A program made the translations under genes and the position numbers. A stretch of 64,000 nucleotides of DNA, taken from assembly GCA_964035545.1 (NCBI GenBank), contig OZ037773.1, positions 2,328,251-2,392,250 of the forward strand, in the 5' to 3' direction. A model generated the notes under the pieces. It was not told where the DNA came from, made no database searches, and saw only the letters and a list, made by a program, of their open reading frames with translations. The stretch comes from Bugula neritina. Taxonomy: Eukaryota > Bryozoa > Gymnolaemata > Cheilostomatida > Bugulidae. Every line of letters begins with the position of its first letter. The first letter of the stretch is position 1. This document shows, piece by piece, positions 11,492-22,159 of the stretch.

Positions 11492-12427
11492 ATGGAGAAT
11501 AGCAGCGTTCTGTGCGGTGACATCACTGACTTTTGTGTAGACTCTACTAGATCCGCAGCGTTTTCATCTTTCAACATTTTCAGTGTTATATTCAACATCA
11601 TCAATTTGGTTTTCCTGAAGAAGTTAGACAAATCCAAAAGAAACGCATCATTTTGGATAATAGTGAACATCGGTATCTGTGACGTTGTGACTTGCTCCTC
11701 CTTTTCTCTGGCAGTCAGCTGTGAATTGAACAGACAAATCATAACTTTACCAGCAGTTGGTGCTCGAACCTTTCAAGTTATAGTGATTACATTTGGCTTT
11801 GTCTCAATTGTTGCTAGAAATTTTGTATTGGAGACTGGCGGCTATGAGCGATACGTCTCCATCTGTCAGCCTTATCAAGTGAGCTATAACAAAGTGGTTA
11901 GCAATATGAAACTCTTCTTGGCCATTGTTTGGATATTTACCTTTGCTCTTATGACTATCACTATTGCCACTGATACCACCAAGTATTGCTTTGGTGAGTT
12001 CGGAGCTATCCCAAATGACTCCAATCCACAGACTAGTGTTGCGTTTGTTGGATCCATTACAACAGCTTTTGTCATCTCTGTCATCTGCTTATCTAAGACT
12101 TGGAGAGAGTTGAAGAGAATGCAGTCCAGAAGTACAGTTCCAGGAAAAGATGATCTGATAGTGAAGAGATCTGCCCAGTATATTATAATAATCTTCATCA
12201 CTCTTTACTTGTCCTACATTCCAACAGCCATATCCTTAGTTTGTAATAACCTTAATGATAGTTTAAAGGGCTTAGGATATTTGGCCAGATGGATTTCTTT
12301 CTATTACATTACAATTTTTAGCATTCTTAATGTTGTAATATATTTCATCATGACCCCAGGCTACCGTATTCATGTGATGAATTTACTCATGTTGAAGACT
12401 CCAACAGTTGGTCAAATTAAATCTTAG
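11492..12427 (+). CDS. class A-like GPCR, copy 1 (311 aa, intronless)
   Basis: This is a putative seven-helix plasma-membrane receptor that would signal through G proteins; ligand unknown. Hydrophobic segments lie at about residues 23-43, 53-76, 92-117, 138-160, 182-202, 226-251 and 265-288. Diagnostic features are E-R-Y at 119-121 in the DRY position, W147 in helix 4, SYIP in helix 6 at the CWxP position, and NVVIY (280-284) at NPxxY. N3 is a possible N-glycosylation site. The usual cysteine 25 residues before the DRY arginine is absent (Gln95), so it is divergent. The single exon and short tail resemble invertebrate chemoreceptor-type expansions. The start ATG follows an in-frame-stop region and is conserved in all copies. 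It is nearly identical to the copy at 58099. Confidence 0.8.
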   Translation: MENSSVLCGDITDFCVDSTRSAAFSSFNIFSVIFNIINLVFLKKLDKSKRNASFWIIVNIGICDVVTCSSFSLAVSCELNRQIITLPAVGARTFQVIVITFGFVSIVARNFVLETGGYERYVSICQPYQVSYNKVVSNMKLFLAIVWIFTFALMTITIATDTTKYCFGEFGAIPNDSNPQTSVAFVGSITTAFVISVICLSKTWRELKRMQSRSTVPGKDDLIVKRSAQYIIIIFITLYLSYIPTAISLVCNNLNDSLKGLGYLARWISFYYITIFSILNVVIYFIMTPGYRIHVMNLLMLKTPTVGQIKS

Positions 12428-12602
12428 ACCATTACTATGATACAAGTTGTTGTAGTAGTTTTGTTAAACAATGTTCATGCTTGCTACATATTGTAACCAT
12501 AATTGTTTGATGTTGCTATGACAACATGAGAAATAATATATTTTGTTATGATATTTAAAAAACCCGCCATGAAAAAGATATGTTGTGTAGAGTAATGCTT
12601 TG

Positions 12603-12608
12603 AATAAA
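12603..12608 (+). terminator. poly(A) signal of GPCR 1
   Basis: AATAAA lies about 175 bp after the stop and is conserved at 29117 and 59210. Confidence 0.6.
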
Positions 12609-14291
12609 TGTTAAATGTATTCTGTATTCCTATTAAATTGTGAACAAAATTTACAAAGGAAAGAAGTGTAGGAGTTGGCGGAACAGGAAGTTAGTGGTCT
12701 GAGTCCCGTCACATGATATGTTTGAAAGAGTATCCACTCATAGTTTCTCCTGCATGTGCAGCGTTTAAAAAATTTCTCAGCAGGCTTTAAATTAAAACCT
12801 TTTCATTAGATGTTCTCACGATAAACACTATAAACTTATATAATTATGAGCTTTTCGAGGCTTCGAATACACTTGCATATATGTTAATATAATATGGAAG
12901 CAATCGGTATATTATCAGCTCTGTGTAATGCCTAGATAGCTTTCCAACCAGAATGCACTGTTTTCAAAACAAAAAATGAATATGCAATTGATAACTCTAT
13001 AGTCTATACTCCGTACCAATAATTTCCGCGTGTGTAGCCCCTCTACGCCTCATAAAGAGGATAACTTGTAAAAGGTTGATAATAATAATATGTTCTTTAC
13101 GCTACCAGTCTATGCAACGCAGACACTCTTGAAATATTCAACAGCTACTAAAATTTAGGTTGCAGGCAAATTGGCGATCAACAATATTGAGGGGGGGGGA
13201 ATAAAGCTATTTGATTAGCAAGTCTCATGAGTATTTTGTAAGTCTCAAATAATTATTTATATTTCATCTTTATATATACTGGAACTTATTTATTTAACAT
13301 GATAGCTCATTTTTTCACTTTATTATTTTATTTAATAAAAGTGAAGTTTATTTTGTATCAAACATAATATTATATAACAGCTTCCAAGTGGGTTCAAGTC
13401 ATAATGATCACTTTGTTTTCACCTAGACCATGTAGTTAAGCAAATGGTTAGTTTGAAACACCCTGCTGGGTGAGTATGGAGATAACAGAGCTTAATCTAG
13501 CCAAGAAATGTAAAGCATAGCTATAGCATTAAATACAGTTGTTACGCACTAGCTTGGTACATCATACTTCACTATAATTATACTAATAGTAAGCAGCAGC
13601 TTTGGAACTCAAATTCTTAGGGTTGAATAGTAGATGTGGTGAGATCCATAACTAAAGCTGCACAGAAAAGCTAAATGTATTAGGAGTTCTACAGTTGATA
13701 TAATATTTGTGCGCATACTACATAATTTAATTTTTGTTAGGAGAAGGCTGATTCTAGCTTTCAACTGGTCCACTACTCCAGTCTAGCCAAGGTTCACCAA
13801 GGTTTAAGCTTTGAATTTTCTAGAGTCTAGACAAGCATTATCTGTGGATTATTGGTGTAAGTTATGAATCCTATCATAAATCTACTATACAGCTCACTGC
13901 AGCTCTAATAACTCTACTTCTGTAATGGTGTGACTGCAGGTAAAATCTGAACAGTAGCTATGAGTTGCTAAGGTGCCACCCATTAATGTTTATTATAGAC
14001 AACAGCAACTAAACAAATTGCACCAGGAGTCTGCTTCAACATAACTATTTTGATTTGTGAAGTCTGGGATGGACAATTCCTGGAATGCAGGTTAAGCCTG
14101 ATAGAAGATTATACTTTTTACTCAGTTGTTTATGTATACACTATACTTTACATAGTTTATATAAATTTAAATAGAACATGTTGATGAGTGAGTGCATTGC
14201 AAACTTTATAGAGCCCAATATATATCTAGAAGGTGTATCAATAATTTATTATTCAAAGGTTTGAACAACTCTACAAGTAAACATTTAAAGT
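12609..14291. other. GPCR downstream block
   Basis: Non-coding. It includes a G9 run (13191-13199) and the CTACACGC... locus that carries AC repeats in inverted copies. The block recurs inverted at 17.9-19.1, 38.2-39.6 and 47.9-49.6 kb. The last 300 bp are the inverted H2B 3' flank. Confidence 0.6.
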
Positions 14292-14307
14292 GGCCCTGAA
14301 AAGGGCC
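14292..14307 (-). terminator. histone mRNA 3' stem-loop of chimera 1
   Basis: On the minus strand it reads GGCCCTTTTCAGGGCC, a perfect stem, 44 nt after the chimera stop codon. The flanks AAC and ACTTT are like those of H2B. Confidence 0.95.
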
Positions 14308-14350
14308 GTTGGGGTTAGTAGCGGAGCTTGGAGAGATTACTAACAGGTTG

Positions 14351-15801
14351 TCATAGACTAGAATGCGAGATTTCTTCGTCCACATGTCGACTGAGAAGTA
14401 GTTGCAGCAAAGTATTTTGTCTTTGCTTTACCTGTATAAAAAAATATTATACGTTAACAAATGGAACTGTTGTTAACATGGGTTTTTTAATAAATTGTAG
14501 TAGCTACAGATTAGAAATAAGTTTGCTTATTTTGCAATCAAGAAACAAAATTATCTTTCATAATTGTTGCCTACCTCATGAGTTGCTCGGCTTTGTAACT
14601 GTGAAGCCAGTTGGGTTAATATTTTGTCACTAAGGGTAAACCTTTCGCCACACTCCAAAGCTGCAGTCTTCAATGCTCTTAGAAGTATCTTGTCCTCAGC
14701 TCTAAAAGTATACCATCCCCATATTGCATGATTTATATTCTTCAACTTCAACAATGCATTTAAATGTAAAGTGCCACTGAAAGTACTGTGATAAAACTGT
14801 GGGTTTGAATGTAGCTAGTTGCCCTGCATGCTATAGTTATGAAGAACAGGTCGAAAAATTGTGTATAAATTATGGTAGCTTTATTGTGTAGAATAATATA
14901 ATAGGTCTGCATCCAGCGAGCTCCAGTAGTAGACTGAACTACACTGGAACTCGCTGGCTTTTATATACAAGCAGAACAAAGACATTCCTTTGTTGCAGAA
15001 ATGCCAACGATTCAAATTTCAACAGAGTAAAATATCTTAGTTCTCTTCCAAAGCTCTTTTCTAGTGGCCTATAGGTTCATTTTAAGTTACAAACGAAGAT
15101 TAGGTGAGTCAGATTTCACTTTTAGAAAGTAAGCTTCTGCACCAATATGCAATTTCAACGATTTTCAGTTTGACTATTAAAAGGGGTACTTTTTTCAGCA
15201 AAGGTATAAACAAAACTTCAGTACAGGGCGTCAACTTTATAACATTAAGTTTATACAATAGAGGAATTACCTTGTCCACGGTGCTATGACTGGTTGACCT
15301 GGGAGAGGTAAAGCTGGTGTGAGCTCCTTGGGGTCTGTACGGAGAGTAATGACCTCTGCAAATAACATCAGAAAGTAAAGATTATGCACAATTTACAAGT
15401 TGAAAAGAGAAATTTAGCAGCATAGGCTGAAGAAGTGCAATCTGAAACTTGCATTTACAGGAGTACAGCCGGTCACACATTACACTTCATCGGCCAATGT
15501 TATAGAGTTGAGTTTGAGCCAACATGATACACTCTACTTAAACAAACATTGGCTTGGGTATATTACAATACAGAAAAAAAATTTCTACACTCAAAACTCT
15601 ATAAAACTTACCATTACTGAGAGATAAATGACAGCCTTTAGTGTCATCATCACCTTCCTCATTCAGCTGACTCGGTGGGGGATCCAAGTGACGGTAATAG
15701 GCAGGTCTCAGGCCCCTGCGAGGTCCAGTACGTCCAGACATTCGAGCTGCTTTAGCTTTTCCTGCTTTCTTGGCACCTTTGTAGCTAACTTTAAGAGGCA
15801 T
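14351..15801 (-). CDS. H2B-promoter chimera with Myb/SANT-like domain, copy 1
   Basis: Four exons on the minus strand give a 160-aa protein. Exon 1 (15612-15801) starts [20 protein letters not shown], as in the H2Bs here, keeps MSG, then changes to GPRRGLRPAYYRHLDPPP and an acidic NEEGDDD stretch. Exon 2 is 15271-15355 (VITLRTDPKEL...). Exon 3 is 14575-14701 and exon 4 is 14351-14431. All junctions are GT-AG and the phases (1, 2, 0) join cleanly. Residues from about 89 (APWTRAEDKILLRALKTA) to 145 look like one Myb/SANT repeat: W-T-R-x-E-D, then helices ending in a THEVKQR-type third helix. By family resemblance this is closest to the C-terminal domain of GON4L/YARP proteins; that assignment is inference. 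The histone fold is wholly absent. Promoter and stem-loop are of H2B type. The protein would be nuclear and possibly protein-binding. Confidence 0.7.
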
Positions 15802-15898
15802 GCTATTCAGTTAGTGATAATGTTGAATTCTTGTTCTTGATGTAATGACTGCAACAATAGTTTGATGCTAAATGATGTTCAGATCTTAGGGCACTCTG

Positions 15899-16042
15899 TA
15901 TTTATATGTATCAACAGTAGTTAGAAATTATCCAATCAGATGGCGGTAGCTTAAACTGCCGCCTTAGTGTGCCCTAATGTTTACATTGAAAACAATTATT
16001 TGTCATAGACCAATGAAACTCGTAGAGCAATCTAATTTGCAT
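15899..16042 (-). promoter_or_regulatory. H2B-type promoter of chimera 1
   Basis: On the minus strand: octamer ATGCAAAT at 16035-16042, CCAAT motifs between, and TATAAATA at 15899-15906, about 100 bp before the ATG at 15801. Confidence 0.85.
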
Positions 16043-16720
16043 ATCTTATACAATATAGCCAAGACAAACTGTTGGGGAAATAGGTAGGCAACTTCGAGTT
16101 GAATTCCAATAAGTTACTCTAAACTTTGAAATAATATTGTACTTTTCAACAATTATTGATATAATGTAAATTTTGACTTAAGTTTGTATATAACATCATT
16201 ATAGTGCATAGCTTATTTATTTTTATTTAGCCAGAACTTTAAACTTTTTAAAAAGTTTGGTCACTTTTAAAAGGCAAAACGTGAATTATTAAATATCTCT
16301 TTAAAAAAAAACATTACTCACTCCAAATAATCAGTATTGTGCTCACCAATCTATCCATAAGTTCACATAGTGGCACTTGTGTATTTACTCATATACAGTG
16401 TGAAAACTGCAGATAACTTCATTACTAGTATGACTATAAAATTACCTAAATAACCATGGGAATAGCTGAACTCCTATCATTCAATACAAGCAAGGTATAG
16501 ATAGTTTCTTCTTGATGCACAGCCTGGATATTTTTCTTATTAAGAAATCACAGGTGTGAGAATGGCTAAGGAAATTATTATTTTTAGCCTACAATTAATA
16601 AACTATACACAGATTAAATAAATAATTAAAATAGGCTATAGCAAACTATAGATATGTAGCTATACTTAACTAAAACTTCAGGTTAATTATAATATTGTGT
16701 TTATTAGAAATAATGTAATG
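16043..16720. other. inverted H2B upstream block
   Basis: This is the reverse-complement equivalent of about 4.6-5.29 kb. No gene was seen. Confidence 0.65.
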
Positions 16721-17035
16721 TCATATATTTACGAACTCAATCATACTCTTTCTAATGAAATGGCTTCCAATATGATTACCCAGCCAACAGTTTATACTAG
16801 CATTGGGTAGAGAGTAGACAACTCTAGATAAAAACAATTTGTAAAAAGTATAGGGTGTGGTGCGGGCAGGAATTGTGTGGTTGTAGATACTATGATCTGT
16901 TTGACTAGATTGTTTAAAGTAGAGACAGGGGAATACATGTGTTAGAAATAAACATGTCCTACGTTTGTTTAATAATTGTTTAGGAATTTTTATGAGTAGT
17001 AATTTGTATTTTAAATATACATGCATAGATCCCAC
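16721..17035 (-). pseudogene. possible LINE reverse-transcriptase C-terminal fragment
   Basis: A 104-codon open frame contains HSIYNHTIPARTTPYTFYKL followed by FLSRVVYSLPN. This loosely matches the end of CR1/Jockey-like LINE ORF2 proteins, where a SFxxRxxxxWNxLP motif is common. No other RT motif is visible around it. It could equally be a chance frame, and no sister copy exists in the window. Confidence 0.25.
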
Positions 17036-17443
17036 TGTCAGTTATAATGCATTATAAATATTTGTAAAGATTTTGGTTGTTCCCCATAATAAATGTATTT
17101 TTATAGAGAATCTAAGCTTATGCAGCCTAATAGCTTGCATATATTGCTTACTTCAGTTAAAACCATTATAAAATATAATTATGTATAATAAATCTGTATG
17201 TTTATAGTTTCTTACATGTAGTTAAACATTTGTATATTGTTGAGGTTTTAATAAACTTGGGAAAAATTGCCCTATAAACCAATACTATATTAAAGTGCCA
17301 TGCAAACAAAATTTTAAAAAAATTACAACCCAAAGTTGAAATCATTTTAAGGTTGAATGTTTTACCTTGCTTACTCCTAAAAGTAAGCTTTTTATGTAGT
17401 TGAATTAGATTTTTATTTATAGTATGCTATCTAGCTAAAATTG
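17036..17443. other. non-coding flank shared with 36.05-36.26 kb
   Basis: It contains a stretch from GTAGTTAAACATTTGTATAT to AGTAAGCTTTTTATG that recurs upstream of the truncated H2B at 36.7 kb. No gene was seen. Confidence 0.5.
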
Positions 17444-17590
17444 CGATCCACCATAACAAGTCAGGAAATACAGGCTGCTGTGAAGCTCATTTTGCTGTCA
17501 CAGCCTAGTTCTTTCTGCATGGAGAAAGAGCTAACTTTGCTGTAAGTGAAGGTGGCCAAAGGTGTCAGAAAATACACCAGTGAAAAATAG
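17444..17590 (+). pseudogene. histone H2B C-terminal remnant
   Basis: Two pieces are readable. RSTITSQEIQAAVKLILL (17444-17499) matches the loop 2 / helix 3 region of canonical H2B. A second piece, AKGVRKYTSEK plus TAG (about 17555-17590), matches the H2B C-terminus, after a small rearrangement that breaks the frame. A tRNA-like sequence begins at the stop codon. Confidence 0.7.
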
Positions 17591-17664
17591 TTGCCCCACC
17601 AGGATTCGAACCTGGGTGCTCTGGTTTGCTAACAAACGTGCTAACCATCGACCACAGAGGCAAC
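17590..17664 (-). tRNA. tRNA-like sequence, identity unclear (possibly pseudo-tRNA)
   Basis: On the minus strand the ends GTTGCCT and GGGCAAC form a 7-bp acceptor stem. The A box is TGGTCGATGG (one base shorter than TGGTCTGATGG at 47.5 kb). A perfect B box GGTTCGAATCC lies in a paired T arm (CCAGG/CCTGG). The anticodon arm does not pair fully; the loop reads TAGCAAA. There is no intron and no SINE tail. It is 75 nt here. A decayed tRNA or a tRNA-derived repeat head is likeliest. Confidence 0.4.
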
Positions 17665-19130
17665 TAGAATACAGCAACACTATACACTTTAGGAACAGTG
17701 TTTTTTTGAATAAACTCTTGTGGAGCTTATTAGTTTATATTATTGCAATGTAAATAAAACACCATCATTGAACTCTGCCATGAAATGTTTCATTGAATGT
17801 TATAAAGTATTGCAGCAGCTTTGGGGCTCTTTGCAAATATGTTCAAATTTTACCTGCACTCACACCATTGCAAAAAATAGGGTTATGAGAACTGTGAGTT
17901 GAATAGTAGATATGATAGGATTCATAACTTACACCAATAATCTGTAGATAATACTTGTCTAGAGTCTAGAAAATTCCAAACCTAAACAAATATTTTTTTT
18001 ATTAAGGATTACCCACCCTGAACCTCCGCTAGACTGGAGTAGCCATACTCACCTAGCATGGTGTTTCAAACTAACCATTTACTTGACTATACGTGGTCTA
18101 GGTCAGAACTCAAGTGATCATTGGCTTGAACCTACATGGAAGCTGTTATAGAATATGTTTGATACAAAATAAACTTGGTGTTTATTAAATAAAAAGTGAA
18201 GGGAAAAAAATTAGCTATCTGTTAAATAAATGAGTTCCAGCTAGTATATATAAAGATGAAACATAAATAATTATTTGAGACTTACAAAATACTCATGAGA
18301 CTTGCTATTCAAATAGCTTTATTCCGCCCCCCCCCCCTCGAATATTGCTGATCGCCAATTTGCCTGCAACCTAAATTTTAGTAGCTGTTGAATATTTCAA
18401 GAGTGTCTGCATTGCATAGACTAGTAGCGTAAAGAACATATTATCAACCTTTTACAAGTTATCCTCTTTATGAGGCGTAGAGGGGCTACACACACACAGG
18501 GATTATTGGTATAGACTACAGAGTTATCCATTGCATATTCATTTTTTGTTTTGAAAACAGTGCATTTTGGTTGGAAAGTAATTTATGCATTACACAGAGC
18601 TGATAATATTATACTGATTGCTTTCATATTATGTCAATATATTATATGCAAGTGTATTCGTAGCACCAAAAAGTTCATATGAGTTTAGAGTGTCTATTGT
18701 GAGAACCTCTGATGAAAAGTTTTTAATTTAAAGCCTGCTAAGAAAATATTTACATGTGGCACATGAGAAGTTATGAGTGGATACTCTTTTGAACATAGCA
18801 GGTGTGTGGACTAAAACCACTAACTTAGTGTCAATTCACTAACTCCTGCGCCAAGACTGATTTCCTTTGTAACCTTTCTTTTCAATTTAATACTAATTAA
18901 CATAAAAATTAACTTTAAAACATTTATTAAGAGCATTACTTAACACAACATGTCTTTTTCATGACTGACTTTTAAATATCATAACATAATATACGATTTC
19001 ATAATTTAATTCATGTTGCCATGTCAACTTCATACAATTATGGTTACAATATATAATCATTCTTCCACATTAAAACTACAGCAAGCATGAACGTTTAACA
19101 AAAATACAGTTATTTTATTATAGTAATGAT
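17665..19130. other. inverted GPCR downstream block
   Basis: Reverse complement of roughly 12.45-13.9 kb, including a C run at about 18327 and a short ACACAC tract at 18487. No gene was seen. Confidence 0.65.
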
Positions 19131-19230
19131 TTAAGATTCAATTTGGCCTGACTGTTGGAGTCTTCAACATGAGTAAATTCATCACATGAGTACGGTAGCC
19201 TGGGGTCATGATGAAATATATTATTACATT
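19131..19230 (-). pseudogene. GPCR C-terminal fragment, inverted
   Basis: On the minus strand it reads NVIIYFIMTPGYRTHVMNLL then MLKTPTV, matching the last ~33 residues of the GPCRs, with a frameshift before the stop. It is fused at about 19231-19241 to the H2B upstream block. Confidence 0.8.
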
Positions 19231-19544
19231 AAAAAAAAAATGCCCACAATTATGATTATTTGGAGTGCGTAATGTTTTTTTTTGAAAGAAATATTTAATA
19301 ATTCTCATTTTGCCTTACAAAAGTGACCAAACTTTTTAAAAAGTTTAAAGTTCTGGTTAAATAAAAATAAATAAGCTATGCACTAATGATGTTATATACA
19401 AAGTTAGGTCAAAATCTACATTATATCAATAATTGTTGAAAAGTACAATATTATTTTGAAGTTTAAAGTAATTTATTGGAATTCAACTCAAAGTTGCCTA
19501 TACCAATTTCCCCAACAGTTTGACGTGGCTATATTGTATAAGAT
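19231..19544. other. H2B upstream block, 5' truncated
   Basis: Equivalent to 5010-5292. The left inverted-repeat arm of this cassette is missing because of the junction with the GPCR fragment. Confidence 0.7.
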
Positions 19545-19686
19545 ATGCAAATTAGATTGTTCTCCGAGTTTCATTGGTCTATGACAAATAATTGTTTTCA
19601 ATGTAAACATTAGGGCACACTAAGGCTTCAGTTTACGCACGCCATCTGATTGGATAATTTCTAACTACTGTTGATACATATAAATA
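19545..19686 (+). promoter_or_regulatory. H2B-type promoter (copy 2)
   Basis: Octamer ATGCAAAT at 19545-19552, inverted CCAAT boxes, and TATAAATA at 19679-19686. Confidence 0.85.
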
Positions 19687-19783
19687 CAGCGTGCCCTAAG
19701 ATCTGAACATCATTTAGCATCAAACTACTGTTGCAGTCCCTACATCGAGAACAAGCATTCAACATTATCACTAACTGAACAGC

Positions 19784-20158
19784 ATGCCTCTTAAAGTTAG
19801 CTCCAAAGGTGCCAAGAAAGCAGCAAAGGCTAAAGGAGCTCCAATGTCTGGAGACAAGAGAGAACAAAGAAAAGGCAAAGGAAGTCCCAGCACATACATT
19901 ACTTACAATGTGTTGAAGCAAGTCCACCAAAACACTGGTGTATCTAGCAGCGCCATGAGGATCATGGAGAGCTTTGTCAATGATATGTTCCATATAGTAG
20001 TGAATGAAGCATCTAGATTGGCAGACTACAACAGGAAGTCCATGATAACAAGCCGAGAGGTAGAGACTGTCCTGAAGCTGATTCTGCCAGGAGAGTTGGC
20101 TAAGCATGCCGAGGCTGAGGGTACAAAGGCTGTAACTAAATACGCCAGCTCCAAGTAA
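19784..20158 (+). CDS. histone H2B, divergent, copy 2 (124 aa)
   Basis: A nucleosome core histone that would pair with H2A in chromatin. It has a lysine/alanine-rich tail (residues 1-20) and an unusual [17 protein letters not shown] linker where ordinary H2B has a run of Lys/Arg. The histone fold spans residues 37-101 ([20 protein letters not shown]..., [20 protein letters not shown]), followed by the C-terminal helix with AVTKYASSK. The lysine of AVTKY (the H2B ubiquitination site in known species) is kept. Substitutions in normally near-invariant positions include FHIVVNEAS for FERIAGEAS and ADYNRKSMI for AHYNKKSTI. It is intronless and has its own octamer/TATA promoter and stem-loop, so replication-dependent expression is expected. 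Confidence 0.92.
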   Translation: MPLKVSSKGAKKAAKAKGAPMSGDKREQRKGKGSPSTYITYNVLKQVHQNTGVSSSAMRIMESFVNDMFHIVVNEASRLADYNRKSMITSREVETVLKLILPGELAKHAEAEGTKAVTKYASSK

Positions 20159-20185
20159 TCTCCAATCTCCATCACTAACCCCAAC

Positions 20186-20201
20186 GGCCCTTTTCAGGGC
20201 C
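20186..20201 (+). terminator. histone mRNA 3' stem-loop
   Basis: Perfect GGCCCTTTTCAGGGCC, 27 nt after the stop. Confidence 0.95.
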
Positions 20202-20695
20202 ACTAATGTTTACTAGAAGAGTTGTTCAAACTTATGAATAATAAATTATTGATAAACCTTCTAGATATATATTGGGCTATATAAAGTTTGCAATGCACTC
20301 ACTTATCAACATATTCTATTTAAAATCTAAAATATGTAAAAAAGTGTATACATAAACAACTGAATAAAAAGTATACTCTTCTATCACGCGTGACCTGCAT
20401 TCCAGGAATTGTCCATCCCAGACTTCACAAATCAAAATAGTTATGTTGAAGCAGACTCCTGGTGCAACTTGTTCAGGTGCTGTTGTGTATAATAAACACG
20501 AATGGGTGGGTGGCCCATACTATAACTTATCAAAATCAAATCTCGCATCACTTATAACATTGAAGAGAAGTCAGATATTATCACAATATTCTAATAGTGT
20601 AATTCTCTCTATTGTTTAATAGCAGGTTCTATTCAATTATGATATATTGGGCTCTCTCTACAGTAGTAGTAACATGTGAAGACTTTGAGTATACA
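20202..20695. other. H2B 3' flank
   Basis: Same block as 5956-6448; non-coding. Confidence 0.6.
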
Positions 20696-21282
20696 AGTAA
20701 GCAAATATTCTTGTTTACTTATCTCTGCATTGTTTAATAGGGTAGTTCTTATTATTCTAAAATACTTTTTATCTGAAGGCTATAAAGTTGCATTTTGTTA
20801 TTGTGTGTAACTGGCAGAGTACATATATTTTGGTATCAAACAGCAATAAAACGTATTAAATGCTAATATAACTATTTCAAAGATAAAAAGTTTCATGTTC
20901 CTGTGTTTGAAGCGGTATTTCCTCTATCTATTACAAATGAGCTATCAGCTAATAAAACCAAGTTAAACTTCAATTTATAATAGAGCAATGTCAACCAAAT
21001 TGATAAAAAGCATTAATATTGAGTAAAAAGGAAACTTCCTAAACTAAGGGAAGATAACTCTGAGTTTGTAGTTTTCAAAGCTGCGGGGAGGGGGGAAACG
21101 TTCTGTTGGTCAGAATAAATTAGAAAGTGGTGTGACTCATAAGGATACTATAGAATGTCTGCATACTAAAAGTTGACATTCTAGATGCTACAACAAAAGA
21201 GTGGCTACTGAGAGAATTACAGATACATCCAGGAAAGCAATATGATATTGTGCCATAGGCTCCACCCACCTGTCAATTTTTA
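20696..21282. repeat. inverted-repeat right arm, H2B cassette 2
   Basis: Homologous to 6449-7038. The partner arm on the left is missing. It contains a G-rich GGGGAGGGGGGAAA insertion at about 21085. Confidence 0.8.
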
Positions 21283-21411
21283 GTCACAAATTTATTGAGA
21301 GATAGTTTTATAGGTTTACAATACTTCTAAAAAATATTCTAAAAGTATTACATTACACAAACAATTGCATACTCACAGTATACGATGTAGCATATGCTCT
21401 CAGTCTATAAT

Positions 21412-22153
21412 CACGGGCTTTCCATGGATCCATCTCAGCTAGATCGATCTGAAAAATGTGCTCAGATCAATCAATTTTTCATGACGATGTAAAATCGATC
21501 TGGCGTAGTTGCCTCCTCTTGAGTTAATACACTTTTTGGAGATAATTTGACTACCCACCTAAGTCTAGAAATTATCGCCAGCCAAAATAAACTATATGCA
21601 GCCAAGGTTTTTCAGTAAAGTAATTTGGTCAGTTTATAATAATTAGTTTTAATTTTTTAGCTTGACAGCTCGTATAATAACATTAATAGCTGTCTTGCAG
21701 ACCATTTATAAACTTACAGGATTGTTAGGTTTGAAATTACACGGCAAATAACTCTAATGAAAGTAAGATTTACTAGCCACTTGAATTTAATTTAAATGCT
21801 TCCATTTTTTGTATACCTTCTATCATCTATACTTTAATATAATTTAGTTTTCTTAGTCATTGTACTGAAAATTAAAGTTTTGGCATCTGAAAAAGTGGCT
21901 TTCGTAATTATCAAGTACTTTGCTTTATACCAATTAGCAATAAGATATTATTTTTATTAGAGGACGAAATTTTAGCAAACAGTCTTTTTCTACTTCTCAT
22001 ATCGATCTATCTTCCTTCTTCCCATGGTCTTGTTGCCTTGAGATTGATCTGAGTTCAAGCTCTACAGACCGACCAGCTCAGATCTATGGAGATTGATCTT
22101 CCCCGTTTTTCCATGGATTGATCTCAGTGAGATCGATCCATGGAAAGCCGGTG
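21412..22153. mobile_element. TIR element family T, copy 2
   Basis: Same ends (CACGGGCTTTCC... and ...GGAAAGCCGGTG) and subterminal AGATCGATCT motifs as the copy at 7162. It is inserted at the same place, so it was present before the block was duplicated. Confidence 0.7.
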
Positions 22154-22159
22154 TATGTA

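Noticed and set aside
11884-12201. 105-codon minus-strand frame inside the GPCR (also at 28396 and 58491)
   Set aside because: It is the reverse-strand shadow of hydrophobic receptor codons.
14328-14633. 101-codon plus-strand frame starting MERLLTG (also at 33083, 62745)
   Set aside because: It overlaps exons 3 and 4 and an intron of the minus-strand chimera and crosses its splice sites. The minus-strand reading explains the conservation better.
15612-15801. Reading chimera exon 1 as an H2A because of MSGR
   Set aside because: The following residues do not resemble H2A; MSG is already present in the H2B tail of this cluster.
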